DNA of 15,750 bases from Ignavibacteriales bacterium (GTDB lineage: Bacteria > Bacteroidota > Ignavibacteria > UBA10030): assembly GCA_016207365.1 (NCBI GenBank), contig JACQPU010000171.1:1-15750 (forward strand), given 5' to 3'. Below the pieces are notes generated by a model that had not been told where the DNA came from, did not search any database, and saw nothing but the letters and a program-made list of their open reading frames with translations. The translations under genes and the position numbers were made by a program. This document shows positions 5,718 through 12,928 of the stretch, piece by piece (positions within the stretch are counted from its first letter, which is position 1; every line of letters begins with the position of its first letter).

Positions 5718-8081
5718 TCAGGATTCCGTAGAGGGACCAATCTGGCGCGCTTCCTGAATTCGCCGGACAATCGTAAGCAGGAAGCCGACAACGAGCGTTA
5801 CCGTGCCCATCCAGACCAAATTGATCATCGGTTTGATGCTGGCTTCAACAACGAGTGTTTCCCCCCTCGCAGGAACGGAAGGATCTTCAGGGAGGACCAC
5901 CTTCAGAGCGACCTTCGATCTGGAGGGGTCTTCCCGATCCGGCATGATTCGATCAAGGATCAATTCGTAGGATTTCCCATCGGTCGTGGTCAATGTAGCG
6001 GGAACGGGCTTCATTCCCGATTGGGACCCCAAGATCGTGACCGTCACGTCCTTCGGCTTTACGCTCTTACTCTCCAACACCCTGAGTTTCGCACTGATCG
6101 AGAACTCCCTCCCCTCGATCATCGCCGTCCTGTCAACATCTCCAAAGTCCCTGAACCGGATCTTCAGATCCCCTGCGGTTCCCTCCTCCCCCTTCATAAG
6201 TTCGAGCGCCTGTTCTCTCCGTCCCGATGTCGGTTCCTCGAGCGACAATGGCGCCACGTACACGTCCCGCGTAAGCAAATTCTTTAAATCCGGATGACGC
6301 ATGAGGCCTTTTGTGAAATCACTGTAGTACATTGTTGGCGCAACCGTATGAATCTTGCCATTCTTTTTCATCTCAACCAGGAACCCGTACCGATCCCTGT
6401 CCACGGGCACATAACCCTTATAGGTCATTTCATATCCAAGCGCCTGTACTGGTATTCCCTTTTCTAATGTCAGCGTTTTTTGCTCGTCATATCGCTCTGA
6501 ACTGATGAATCCCAGAAACAAAAGGGCGATTCCGATATGAGCCACCGATCCGCCGATGAATTTCGGGTTCCCCGCGTAAATTCCATACCCCACCTGGGCG
6601 TTCGCAACGAGTGAGAACACTGCACAGAACGCGAGAAGCAGAATCGCCGGCTCCTCCGTGGCAAAGACGGCGAGAAGCGCTGTACCTGCAGCGGCGACAC
6701 CCAGGGATGGCATCATGGACCTCAGCACCGATCCTCCACTGGAATGCTTCCACCACAAGAGTTGTCCAAGGCCTGAAAGAAATGCCACGATCACTCCAAG
6801 CGGTAAATTGGTCTTGACATAGTAACTCATTTCCACAGCCGAGGCTTTTCCTTTGGCAATCGTTGTAATAATCGGCGATGATGTCCCGATCGTCACAAAG
6901 ATCGCCATGAAAAACAGGGCGAAGGCTCCGAGGAACAAAGCGAATTCGCGGGAAAAAATCGAATGTTGGACGGGCTGAAGGGGCATTTCTCTGCTTCGTA
7001 CCCAAAGGTATCCAAATCCAATCGCGGTAAAGAGCACGATGCAGCCAAGAAGCAACCAGTAAACCCACATTCCGGGATCCACGAACGAGTGCACAGAGGT
7101 TTCTCCGAGAACGCCGCTTCGGGTGAGAAACGTGCTGTAAAGAACTGCGAGGAACGTGAGGATGCTCAGGGCAAAATTTGTGCGCAGATATGCGCCGTTC
7201 TTGCGTTGTACGAGGGTCGTATGAATCGTGGCTACGCACAGCAGCCAGGGAACGAGCGAAGAATTTTCGACTGGATCCCAGCCCCAGAAACCTCCCCATC
7301 CAAGGGTTTCATAGGCCCAATATCCGCCCAGGATAATTCCGAGCCCCAGAATCATTGCGCCAAATACAAGCCACGGCGTAGCGACGCGGATCCAGGATGT
7401 GTAATCTCTGCGCATCAAACCGGCCACCGCATTGGCATACGGTACAGCCATGGCAGAAAATCCAACAAAGAGAATCTGGGGATGGATAACCATCCAGTAA
7501 TTCTGCAAGAGGGGATTGAGCCCCTTTCCTTCCGCGGGATACTGCGCCCAGACGGACCGGGCATCGTCCAGCAGAACGTACAATCCCACACCAGCGGGAA
7601 TGGGCCCCGTGCGTATCAAGTCATCGGGGAACCGGTCCCAGATAAACTCAAACGGATTCTTGACGATGAGCATCAGGAGAAGAAATGAGAGGATCAATGA
7701 GTAGACGCTCATAACCTCCGGTTCGTATTCGCGTTTCATGGAATATTGCATCAGGAACACGCCGATGAGGGCCGTATAGAGTGCCCAAAGCGTAAAGCTT
7801 CCCTCTTGCCCGGCATAAAACGTCGAAATAAGGAGTGGAAGTGGAAGGTCTGTTGAACTGTAATTCCAGACGTAAGCATACTGGAATTGGTTGGTCAGGA
7901 TGAGGTAGAGAAGGATGGCCGCTGCAGACATCAGTCCAATCACCGCAGCGTGAAAGCTCATTCGCGCAAGCGGAACGATAGCGTGATGGTTGCGCGATCC
8001 CCGATAGTAGAAAAACGCCGACCCGAGGGCGGCGAGAAAGGCACCCTTGACAAAAAGAGCGCCCAGTATACCTGCCGTCAT
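5718..8081 (-). CDS. ccmF: Cytochrome c heme lyase subunit CcmF
   Basis: CcmF is the inner-membrane heme lyase that takes heme from CcmE and attaches it to apocytochrome c. The 787-residue polytopic protein has the WWD heme-binding motif W-G-G-F-W-G-W-D-P (262-270) followed by V-E-N-S-S. Four histidines match the known ligands: H200 (M-V-I-H-P), H287 (T-I-H-T-T), H331 (S-V-H-S-F) and H515 (V-A-H-I-G). It is longer than the roughly 650-residue proteobacterial form. There is extra sequence around 145-188 before the L-N-P-L-L-Q segment, and a soluble domain of about 220 residues (530-751) before the last membrane helix (about 753-773). The ATG at 8081 follows two tandem GGAGG sequences; the distal one has 8-nt spacing. 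It is the last gene of the operon. CcmH, its usual partner, is not found in the window. Confidence 0.96.
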   Translation of the reverse strand: MTAGILGALFVKGAFLAALGSAFFYYRGSRNHHAIVPLARMSFHAAVIGLMSAAAILLYLILTNQFQYAYVWNYSSTDLPLPLLISTFYAGQEGSFTLWALYTALIGVFLMQYSMKREYEPEVMSVYSLILSFLLLMLIVKNPFEFIWDRFPDDLIRTGPIPAGVGLYVLLDDARSVWAQYPAEGKGLNPLLQNYWMVIHPQILFVGFSAMAVPYANAVAGLMRRDYTSWIRVATPWLVFGAMILGLGIILGGYWAYETLGWGGFWGWDPVENSSLVPWLLCVATIHTTLVQRKNGAYLRTNFALSILTFLAVLYSTFLTRSGVLGETSVHSFVDPGMWVYWLLLGCIVLFTAIGFGYLWVRSREMPLQPVQHSIFSREFALFLGAFALFFMAIFVTIGTSSPIITTIAKGKASAVEMSYYVKTNLPLGVIVAFLSGLGQLLWWKHSSGGSVLRSMMPSLGVAAAGTALLAVFATEEPAILLLAFCAVFSLVANAQVGYGIYAGNPKFIGGSVAHIGIALLFLGFISSERYDEQKTLTLEKGIPVQALGYEMTYKGYVPVDRDRYGFLVEMKKNGKIHTVAPTMYYSDFTKGLMRHPDLKNLLTRDVYVAPLSLEEPTSGRREQALELMKGEEGTAGDLKIRFRDFGDVDRTAMIEGREFSISAKLRVLESKSVKPKDVTVTILGSQSGMKPVPATLTTTDGKSYELILDRIMPDREDPSRSKVALKVVLPEDPSVPARGETLVVEASIKPMINLVWMGTVTLVVGFLLTIVRRIQEARQIGPSTES

Positions 8082-8094
8082 CCTCCGTGCCTCC
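8082..8094 (-). promoter_or_regulatory. Tandem Shine-Dalgarno of ccmF
   Basis: On the minus strand the ccmF ATG is preceded by two copies of GGAGG separated by CAC. The copy at 8090-8094 is 8 nt from the ATG and well placed; the copy at 8082-8086 touches the start codon and is too close to work in the usual way. They lie in the 14-nt gap after ccmE. Confidence 0.6.
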
Positions 8095-8095
8095 G

Positions 8096-8485
8096 CTAGA
8101 GCGTATTCTTCACTGCTTCAGCATCCCCTTCATACTTCGAGGGGCATTTCGTCAGGACTTCTGTGGCGTGGAAATGGTCACTTTCGTGCCTTCCTTTTGC
8201 AACGACACTTTCTGCCAGCTCAAAATTGTTCGGTTTTGCCCCTTCCAGCACGACCTTCATGATCCGCTGGTTATCATCCTTCATATAAAAAGTGAACTGG
8301 GCCTTCTCCGCATTGAAGCCGCTCTCCAGGTCCTTCATCCAGACGCCCTTGACCTGGACTTTCCGTCCCGATTGTTCTGCAGTGTTGAAATCCGCGTACT
8401 CCACGTTCGATTCCATGAAATTCATCACGCCCAGCATGAGGCCGGCCGCGAGCACGACGATGGCAACAATGACTTTGATATTCAT
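8096..8485 (-). CDS. ccmE: Cytochrome c maturation heme chaperone CcmE, Cys-x-x-x-Tyr variant
   Basis: CcmE is a membrane-anchored periplasmic OB-fold protein that covalently holds heme delivered by CcmABCD and passes it to CcmF. The 129 residues start with an N-terminal anchor (about 4-22), followed by the beta-barrel region (V-Q-V-K-G-V at 43-48, then Q-F-T-F-Y-M-K-D at 63-70). In classical CcmE the heme-binding residue is His in H-x-x-x-Y. Here the equivalent segment is L-T-K-C-P-S-K-Y-E-G, with C114 and Y118, so it is a C-x-x-x-Y protein. This form is described for the System I* variant of archaea and some bacteria, which also lack CcmH. The ATG at 8485 lies 1 nt after the ccmD stop, with AAGGAA upstream inside ccmD. 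Confidence 0.93.
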   Translation of the reverse strand: MNIKVIVAIVVLAAGLMLGVMNFMESNVEYADFNTAEQSGRKVQVKGVWMKDLESGFNAEKAQFTFYMKDDNQRIMKVVLEGAKPNNFELAESVVAKGRHESDHFHATEVLTKCPSKYEGDAEAVKNTL

Positions 8486-8486
8486 T

Positions 8487-8627
8487 CTAAGATTCCTTCT
8501 TCATTGTCCGCTCCAAGTCCTTGACTTTCCGGTCCAGCCGGAGGAGATATGCCACGATCCCCATCCAGACGAGCAAAACGATGGCCAAAACGATGTACAT
8601 CTGATTCTGCGACATGAATTCAAGCAT
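8487..8627 (-). CDS. ccmD: CcmD-like small membrane protein
   Basis: A 46-residue protein with one membrane helix (about Y11-L29: Y-I-V-L-A-I-V-L-L-V-W-M-G-I-V-A-Y-L-L), then a charged cytoplasmic tail rich in Arg and Lys (R-L-D-R-K-V-K-D-L-E-R). This matches the size, topology and genomic place of CcmD, which in classical systems helps release holo-CcmE from CcmC. Identity rests on position between ccmC and ccmE and on topology, since CcmD is poorly conserved. The ATG at 8627 directly abuts the ccmC stop (8628-8630), and AAAGGAG (8633-8639), within the end of ccmC, sits 5 nt upstream as its ribosome binding site. A second in-frame ATG at 8615 would remove four residues. Too short for many gene callers. 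Confidence 0.85.
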   Translation of the reverse strand: MLEFMSQNQMYIVLAIVLLVWMGIVAYLLRLDRKVKDLERTMKKES

Positions 8628-9341
8628 TCATTCTCCTTTGGTGTAATCAAGAAGGCCCGCATCGATTCTGGCGATGCGGAGGCGAAGGTTCAACAACCAC
8701 ACATACAGGAGATTGAAGCCCAGCAGCGACGTGTAGAACAGTACCCGCATGTTTGCCGCCATCATTCCGGATTCAAAGAGTGGTCCCGAGCCGCTGGAAT
8801 CTCCTTGTGCGCCCGGGTGAAGGCCGCTCATCATTCGGGGCATGACAAAGATGAAGAACGGGACTGTCAAGCCTGCAACGATCGCGTACACGGCCGAAAG
8901 AGCGGCACGTTTTTCGGCCACTTCGAGTGCCGAGCGAAGAGCAAAATAAGCACCATAGATCAGGAGCAGAATAAGGATTGACGTCTGCCGCGGATCCCAA
9001 TTCCAAAATGAGCCCCAGTTGAATTTCGCCCACACGGCCCCGCTTACCGTCGCCAAAATGCAAAACAGGAACCCGAGCCCGGCTGAAGAAACAGACTTGA
9101 GGTCGTACTCCAGATCCCGGGTCTTTAAATAGCGATATCCAAAATACATCGAAACAAGAAAAGCCAGTACGGTTGTCCAGGCTGTCGGCACATGAAAGAA
9201 AATGTTTCGGGCTTTTTCTTCGAGGCCGGGAATTACAGGAAATTCAAGCCACGATTGTGGTGACGGGGAAAGCGGAAGGGCGATACCGGCTATGGTAACA
9301 AGCGTGATAAGGACAACCGAGGCGTATTTCACTGCCCACAT
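8628..9341 (-). CDS. ccmC: Heme exporter/heme delivery protein CcmC
   Basis: CcmC is a six-helix inner-membrane protein that binds heme on the periplasmic side and loads it onto CcmE. From the ATG at 9341 it has 237 residues. The WWD motif W-G-S-F-W-N-W-D-P is at 109-117, and the two flanking heme-ligand histidines fit H50 (F-F-H-V-P) and H175 (G-L-H-P-G). The frame is also open from a TTG at 9359 inside ccmB. The ATG at 9341 is preferred because it follows the ccmB stop by 1 nt and is preceded by GGAAAG in the end of ccmB. The stop abuts ccmD. CcmC works with CcmA, CcmB and CcmD as one complex, all encoded adjacently here. Confidence 0.95.
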   Translation of the reverse strand: MWAVKYASVVLITLVTIAGIALPLSPSPQSWLEFPVIPGLEEKARNIFFHVPTAWTTVLAFLVSMYFGYRYLKTRDLEYDLKSVSSAGLGFLFCILATVSGAVWAKFNWGSFWNWDPRQTSILILLLIYGAYFALRSALEVAEKRAALSAVYAIVAGLTVPFFIFVMPRMMSGLHPGAQGDSSGSGPLFESGMMAANMRVLFYTSLLGFNLLYVWLLNLRLRIARIDAGLLDYTKGE

Positions 9342-9342
9342 G

Positions 9343-10014
9343 TCAGTCTTTCCACACAAAATCGAACAAAAGATACGATCCTGCAGTCATGACCATAACA
9401 TAGGAAATCAATACCAGAAAATCTACGGTTGCTGAGGAAAGCGGATCTCCGTCGAGCGCTTTCACCGTGGCGTTCATAACCGTCATCAACAGCACAACAA
9501 CTACGGGAAACGACAAAACGGGATACAAAGTTCCTCGGGACCCCGCTTTTGCCACGATTGCGGCAATAATCGTCGCAGCCGACGCAAGACCGAGACTTCC
9601 AAGAAACAGCGTGATAAAGAAAATTGACGGCGTTTGAATGACGAATCCAGGAAAAGCAACAAGATAGACCCCGGTCACGCCGAGGATCAGCGTCAGAGTC
9701 AGGGCAACATTAAACAGCAGCTTGCCAAAGTAGACAACTCCTGGGGAAGCAACAAGCTGAAGCGTCAGGGACGTGCCCCGTTCCTCTTCACTGACGAACG
9801 TGCGTGAGAGACCGGACATTCCTGTGAAGAACACCACGACCCAGAACATGCCGGCCAATACGACGGTGCTGGGTGTATCTCCTCTCAGGGCAAACAGGAT
9901 GACAGCAACAGCTGTGACGACGAACATGACAAGTGCATTCAGCGCGTATCGCGTTCGGATTTCGGACTTTACGTCCTTGACCACAACCGCCATGGTCTTC
10001 GTTACTGCACTCAT
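9343..10014 (-). CDS. ccmB: Heme ABC exporter membrane subunit CcmB
   Basis: CcmB is the membrane partner of the CcmA ATPase in the CcmABCD complex that frees holo-CcmE from CcmC using ATP. The 223-residue length and about six hydrophobic segments are typical. The start M-S-A-V-T-K-T-M-A-V-V-V-K-D-V-K-S-E and the loop F-V-S-E-E-E-R-G-T-S (73-82) resemble family members, in which a cytoplasmic E-x-x-x-G-T segment follows the second helix. ATG at 10014; an in-frame TGA lies just upstream, so no longer start exists. The gap to ccmA is 51 nt, the largest within the ccm genes, and no long hairpin is seen in it. Confidence 0.92.
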   Translation of the reverse strand: MSAVTKTMAVVVKDVKSEIRTRYALNALVMFVVTAVAVILFALRGDTPSTVVLAGMFWVVVFFTGMSGLSRTFVSEEERGTSLTLQLVASPGVVYFGKLLFNVALTLTLILGVTGVYLVAFPGFVIQTPSIFFITLFLGSLGLASAATIIAAIVAKAGSRGTLYPVLSFPVVVVLLMTVMNATVKALDGDPLSSATVDFLVLISYVMVMTAGSYLLFDFVWKD

Positions 10015-10065
10015 CGGTTCAGTTCCGCCTCAATAAGCACGCCCTGCCGCCTTCCTGCTGAGATC

Positions 10066-10680
10066 TCATGCACCCAGATGGATCCGCTTCCCACATCGCG
10101 CCGCCTCCCGTTCATCGTTTGTTGCCACGACAAGAACCCGCTTTTTTGCGGAGTCAAGAATAGCAGTCACTGCCTGAATCCCATCCGCGTCAAGATTGGC
10201 GCTGGGTTCATCAAGCATGAGGATGTCGGGATCATCCACCAGTGCAACGACGTACTTCAGCTTCTGTTTCATCCCTGACGAATACGTTCTTACAAGATCA
10301 TCCCGGCGGCCCCAGAGATCGAAGGATGCCAGAAGGCGTTCACAGACATCACTTGAGGCAATTCGGGCGGAGCGGATCCTGGAAATGAGCTCGATATTCT
10401 CGAGAGCCGAAAACTCGTCATAGAGTTGAAGGTACGGTGAGACAAATCCGATCCGCGTGCGGATATCCTCCGGTTGATGCTTCTCTCCGTCCACCAGGTA
10501 GTGAACAGCACCCCCTGATGGCGTCAGGAGGCCGGCAAGAACCTTCAGCAACGTCGATTTGCCGGATCCGTTTTTCCCTGTGACGGCAATCGATTCTCCC
10601 CTGGCAACGGTGAAGGAAATGTTACAGAGAACACTCCGTCTATTAAAGCTCTTTGAAATATTATCGACCGCCAGAGTCAC
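10066..10680 (-). CDS. ccmA: Heme ABC exporter ATP-binding subunit CcmA
   Basis: An ABC ATPase of 204 residues that powers release of holo-CcmE from CcmC. Walker A is G-K-N-G-S-G-K-S-T (35-43), the Q-loop glutamine lies near Q85, the signature is S-S-G-M-K-Q-K (134-140) and Walker B is I-L-M-L-D-E-P (153-159). The short length without a regulatory domain is typical for CcmA, and the neighbours ccmB to ccmF settle the identity. The start is GTG at 10680, only 2 nt after the stop of the upstream metalloprotease gene, so translation is probably coupled to that gene. Confidence 0.93.
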   Translation of the reverse strand: MTLAVDNISKSFNRRSVLCNISFTVARGESIAVTGKNGSGKSTLLKVLAGLLTPSGGAVHYLVDGEKHQPEDIRTRIGFVSPYLQLYDEFSALENIELISRIRSARIASSDVCERLLASFDLWGRRDDLVRTYSSGMKQKLKYVVALVDDPDILMLDEPSANLDADGIQAVTAILDSAKKRVLVVATNDEREAARCGKRIHLGA

Positions 10681-10682
10681 GC

Positions 10683-12353
10683 TTATCGGATAAGGAGAAG
10701 TTTCCAGGTATAGTCGCGCATAGCCGTCTTCACATGAAAAAAGTGAACTCCCGAAGATACATGAGAAGAGAAATCCGATACGGGGATGGTCACAACGGCT
10801 TTTCCAAGAGGACGGGTCACGGCGTAACTACCACGGTACACGAGATCGAGCGAGGGGCTCAGGACATGCACGTCGGCCGGTCCATCAAACGAACCATCGG
10901 CGGGCAGCGTTAGCACCGAAGTAAACGCCAGGCGGAGAGGATTGGGGGCCGGGAAGGAGTTCGCGCCAGCGTCCATCCCTGTAGCGGTACTCACATAGCG
11001 TGTCCGCCAATTTTCGTACGAAGCCGAAAGAAAAGCGGCTGAGCCTCCGCGGAAAAGCGCCTGCACGGCACCCGACGAGGTCTGTGAACCCACGCTGACC
11101 TCAAACGTCTCGCTGCGACCTTCATATAGTTGGTCAAGGTCGGCGTGCGCAAGGACTGCCACAAGCGTATCATCCGAAAAGAGGAATCCATGATATTGAA
11201 GCGACCAGGGCCATGCCGATCCACTCAGAGCGCTCTTGAAACCTGAAACGACAATCGACGAATTCATCGTCATGGATGGGAAGTATTGTGCCTCACGATA
11301 ATACAAACCTGGTTTGGACCTGTGAGACGTAAAAAGGTTCCACGTACCGAACTCGAGGAACGCAAGGCGCAGATCGCTTCCTTTTCCCCGAAGAACCTGA
11401 TCCATGCTTGCGACCGCGGGCACAGACCTCATCGTTTCCCAGATTTTCCTCATGGTATCCGCTCCGAATCTATCCTCGAGGAAGAAAGCCCACACACTCC
11501 GTTCGTAGCCGCGAAATGCCCCCTCGTACGCGTTAAAGGGCCTTGATTGGCCACGTGCGTCGACGAAATCGACGAAGAAGTTCGGCAGATCAAAACGATA
11601 ATCATTAATGTCATCAAAGACGGTTTCTTCCATCCACACAGATGACAACTCGTAAAAATAGAAATCGGAGGATGGGACATCAAGCCAGACACCATACGCT
11701 CCCACCTGAATGGCGTGATGAAACTCGTGGGCTGCCGTGACGCGCAACCCGGCAAGACCCGGAGTTCTCTCACCGAGGAAATCGCGATCAAGGACGATAA
11801 ACGTAGGATACCGCTGACGCGGGCCAGTATCGAGAGCGTCGGAGGCATCCCAAACAGTATACCCGAATGTGCCGGGACCCAATTCCCATATATACACATC
11901 GTACTCATTCCCGCCTCCTTCCTCATTGTCAGGTGGCGGCGGAGCGAATCCAAGTCCGGTAATTTCCCGTTCCCAACAGTACTCAAGAATGCTTGCAACA
12001 GAATCGACGTACTGCTCGTGGGAATTGGCAGCGCGAAGTGTGTCCCCCTGGAGCATGGCCGGCTGATGAGACCCTGTCGAATCATAGTGGATTCTGAACC
12101 GGCTTTGGGCGCTCAGTCGGTTTTTTTGCGCGGGAGGTCTTTGAAGAAGGCTGATAAGGCTTTGGCGGCTTTCGAGCGACATTCGCGGCCAGAGATGCAT
12201 TGCATCAAAGATCAGCGGTGTGCCGCATTTCCCCGGTCCTGCCGTTGTTTCGGGAAGCCAATCTCTCTGCAGGCGCGCAAGGGGCCCTGGCTCCTGGGTC
12301 AACAGCATCATCGGTGCGGCAACGTACAGGACGAGGGCAGCAATGTATTTCAT
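10683..12353 (-). CDS. Secreted MXAN_6640-type putative metalloprotease with T9SS-like C-terminal domain
   Basis: A 556-residue predicted exported zinc protease. The N-terminus has a hydrophobic signal stretch (M-K-Y-I-A-A-L-V-L-Y-V-A-A). The core resembles the MXAN_6640 family: F-R-I-H-Y-D-S-T-G, then a Y-D-V-Y segment, then the gluzincin motif H-E-F-H-H (209-213). A downstream glutamate in S-S-V-W-M-E-E-T (E242/E243) is a plausible third zinc ligand. The last ~90 residues, starting A-P-N-P-L-R-L and ending G-V-H-F-F-H-V ... W-K-L-L-L-I-R, look like the beta-rich sorting domain of type IX secretion cargo in Bacteroidota and relatives. Substrate is unknown. ATG 12353 is preferred over ATG 12368 because it gives a cleaner signal peptide and has GGAG 9 nt upstream. 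The gene sits 92 nt after the thioesterase and 2 nt before ccmA. Confidence 0.8.
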   Translation of the reverse strand: MKYIAALVLYVAAPMMLLTQEPGPLARLQRDWLPETTAGPGKCGTPLIFDAMHLWPRMSLESRQSLISLLQRPPAQKNRLSAQSRFRIHYDSTGSHQPAMLQGDTLRAANSHEQYVDSVASILEYCWEREITGLGFAPPPPDNEEGGGNEYDVYIWELGPGTFGYTVWDASDALDTGPRQRYPTFIVLDRDFLGERTPGLAGLRVTAAHEFHHAIQVGAYGVWLDVPSSDFYFYELSSVWMEETVFDDINDYRFDLPNFFVDFVDARGQSRPFNAYEGAFRGYERSVWAFFLEDRFGADTMRKIWETMRSVPAVASMDQVLRGKGSDLRLAFLEFGTWNLFTSHRSKPGLYYREAQYFPSMTMNSSIVVSGFKSALSGSAWPWSLQYHGFLFSDDTLVAVLAHADLDQLYEGRSETFEVSVGSQTSSGAVQALFRGGSAAFLSASYENWRTRYVSTATGMDAGANSFPAPNPLRLAFTSVLTLPADGSFDGPADVHVLSPSLDLVYRGSYAVTRPLGKAVVTIPVSDFSSHVSSGVHFFHVKTAMRDYTWKLLLIR

Positions 12354-12445
12354 CGCCCGCTGCTCCATCCTCGCCCACCCGCAGGGGAGACTACCATGCC
12401 ACGCTCCAACCCCACAGTGTGTCGCCCGGCTCCCGTCATACGAGC

Positions 12446-12928
12446 CTAGGTCCCTTCCCTGCGCACCCGTAACCGCTCAGACCTTCGGCGCGCAGCATCG
12501 CGGAACCTCCGCCGTTCGGCCGGACTTGACGGGTGAATCGGGGGAACCGGCACAGTCTTCCCGTGGTCATCAATGGCCACAAATGTCAGATATGCCGAGT
12601 TCGCGTGCTTGCGGACTCCACTCAGAAGATTTTCGGATGTGACCTTCACTCCAACCTCCACAGACGTTGTGAAGGCCCTGTTGACAGAACCCTGCAGGAT
12701 CACCACTTCTCCCTCCTTGATCGGATGGAGAAAATTGAGTTTATCGACCGATGCGGTGACACACACACGATTCGTGTGGCGGGAAGCGGCAATGGCCGCA
12801 CAGATGTCAATCCAATGCATCAGCTGACCGCCAAGAAGATTCCCAAGCTGGTTGGTATGATTGGGGAGCACCATCTCTGTCATCTCCACCTGGGAATGTC
12901 TCACCGATTTTGGTTTGAGCGATTTCAT
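12446..12928 (-). CDS. Acyl-CoA thioesterase (hotdog fold)
   Basis: A 160-residue single-hotdog acyl-CoA thioesterase of the YciA/BFIT type, which hydrolyses acyl-CoA to fatty acid and CoA in the cytoplasm; chain-length preference cannot be read from sequence. The signature N-x-L-G-x-L-L-G-G-x-L-M-x-W-x-D spans N26-D41, with D41 as the usual active-site acid, followed by the S-V-D-K-L-N-F segment (60-66). The C-terminus is unusually rich in Arg (A-E-R-R-R-F-R-D-A-A-R-R-R), as in several relatives. The frame is open to 13045, but the extension runs through the bamD coding region. ATG 12928 overlaps the bamD stop by 4 nt (ATGA) and has AGGA in good position upstream, so it is chosen. Confidence 0.9.
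   Translation of the reverse strand: MKSLKPKSVRHSQVEMTEMVLPNHTNQLGNLLGGQLMHWIDICAAIAASRHTNRVCVTASVDKLNFLHPIKEGEVVILQGSVNRAFTTSVEVGVKVTSENLLSGVRKHANSAYLTFVAIDDHGKTVPVPPIHPSSPAERRRFRDAARRRSERLRVRREGT

Noticed and set aside
6487..7299. A 270-codon open frame on the minus strand inside ccmF
   Set aside because: It lies in another frame of a well-supported ccmF, is rich in Arg, Ser and His, and shows no family motif, as expected for a shadow frame.
6963..7688. A 241-codon plus-strand frame opposite ccmF
   Set aside because: Antisense to the WWD and histidine-bearing part of ccmF; hydrophilic, with no recognisable domain.
8292..8981. A 229-codon plus-strand frame across ccmE, ccmD and ccmC
   Set aside because: It runs antisense to three coherent overlapping genes and has no motif or ribosome binding site.
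12423..12441. Hairpin GGCTC...GAGCC between the thioesterase and the metalloprotease as a terminator
   Set aside because: Only a 5-bp stem with a 9-nt loop and no following T-run; no evidence that it stops transcription, and no promoter is visible for the protease.
11715..12449. A 244-codon open frame on the plus strand opposite the metalloprotease gene
   Set aside because: The minus-strand gene has a signal peptide, HExxH and a sorting-type domain; the plus frame has none of these and low-complexity composition.
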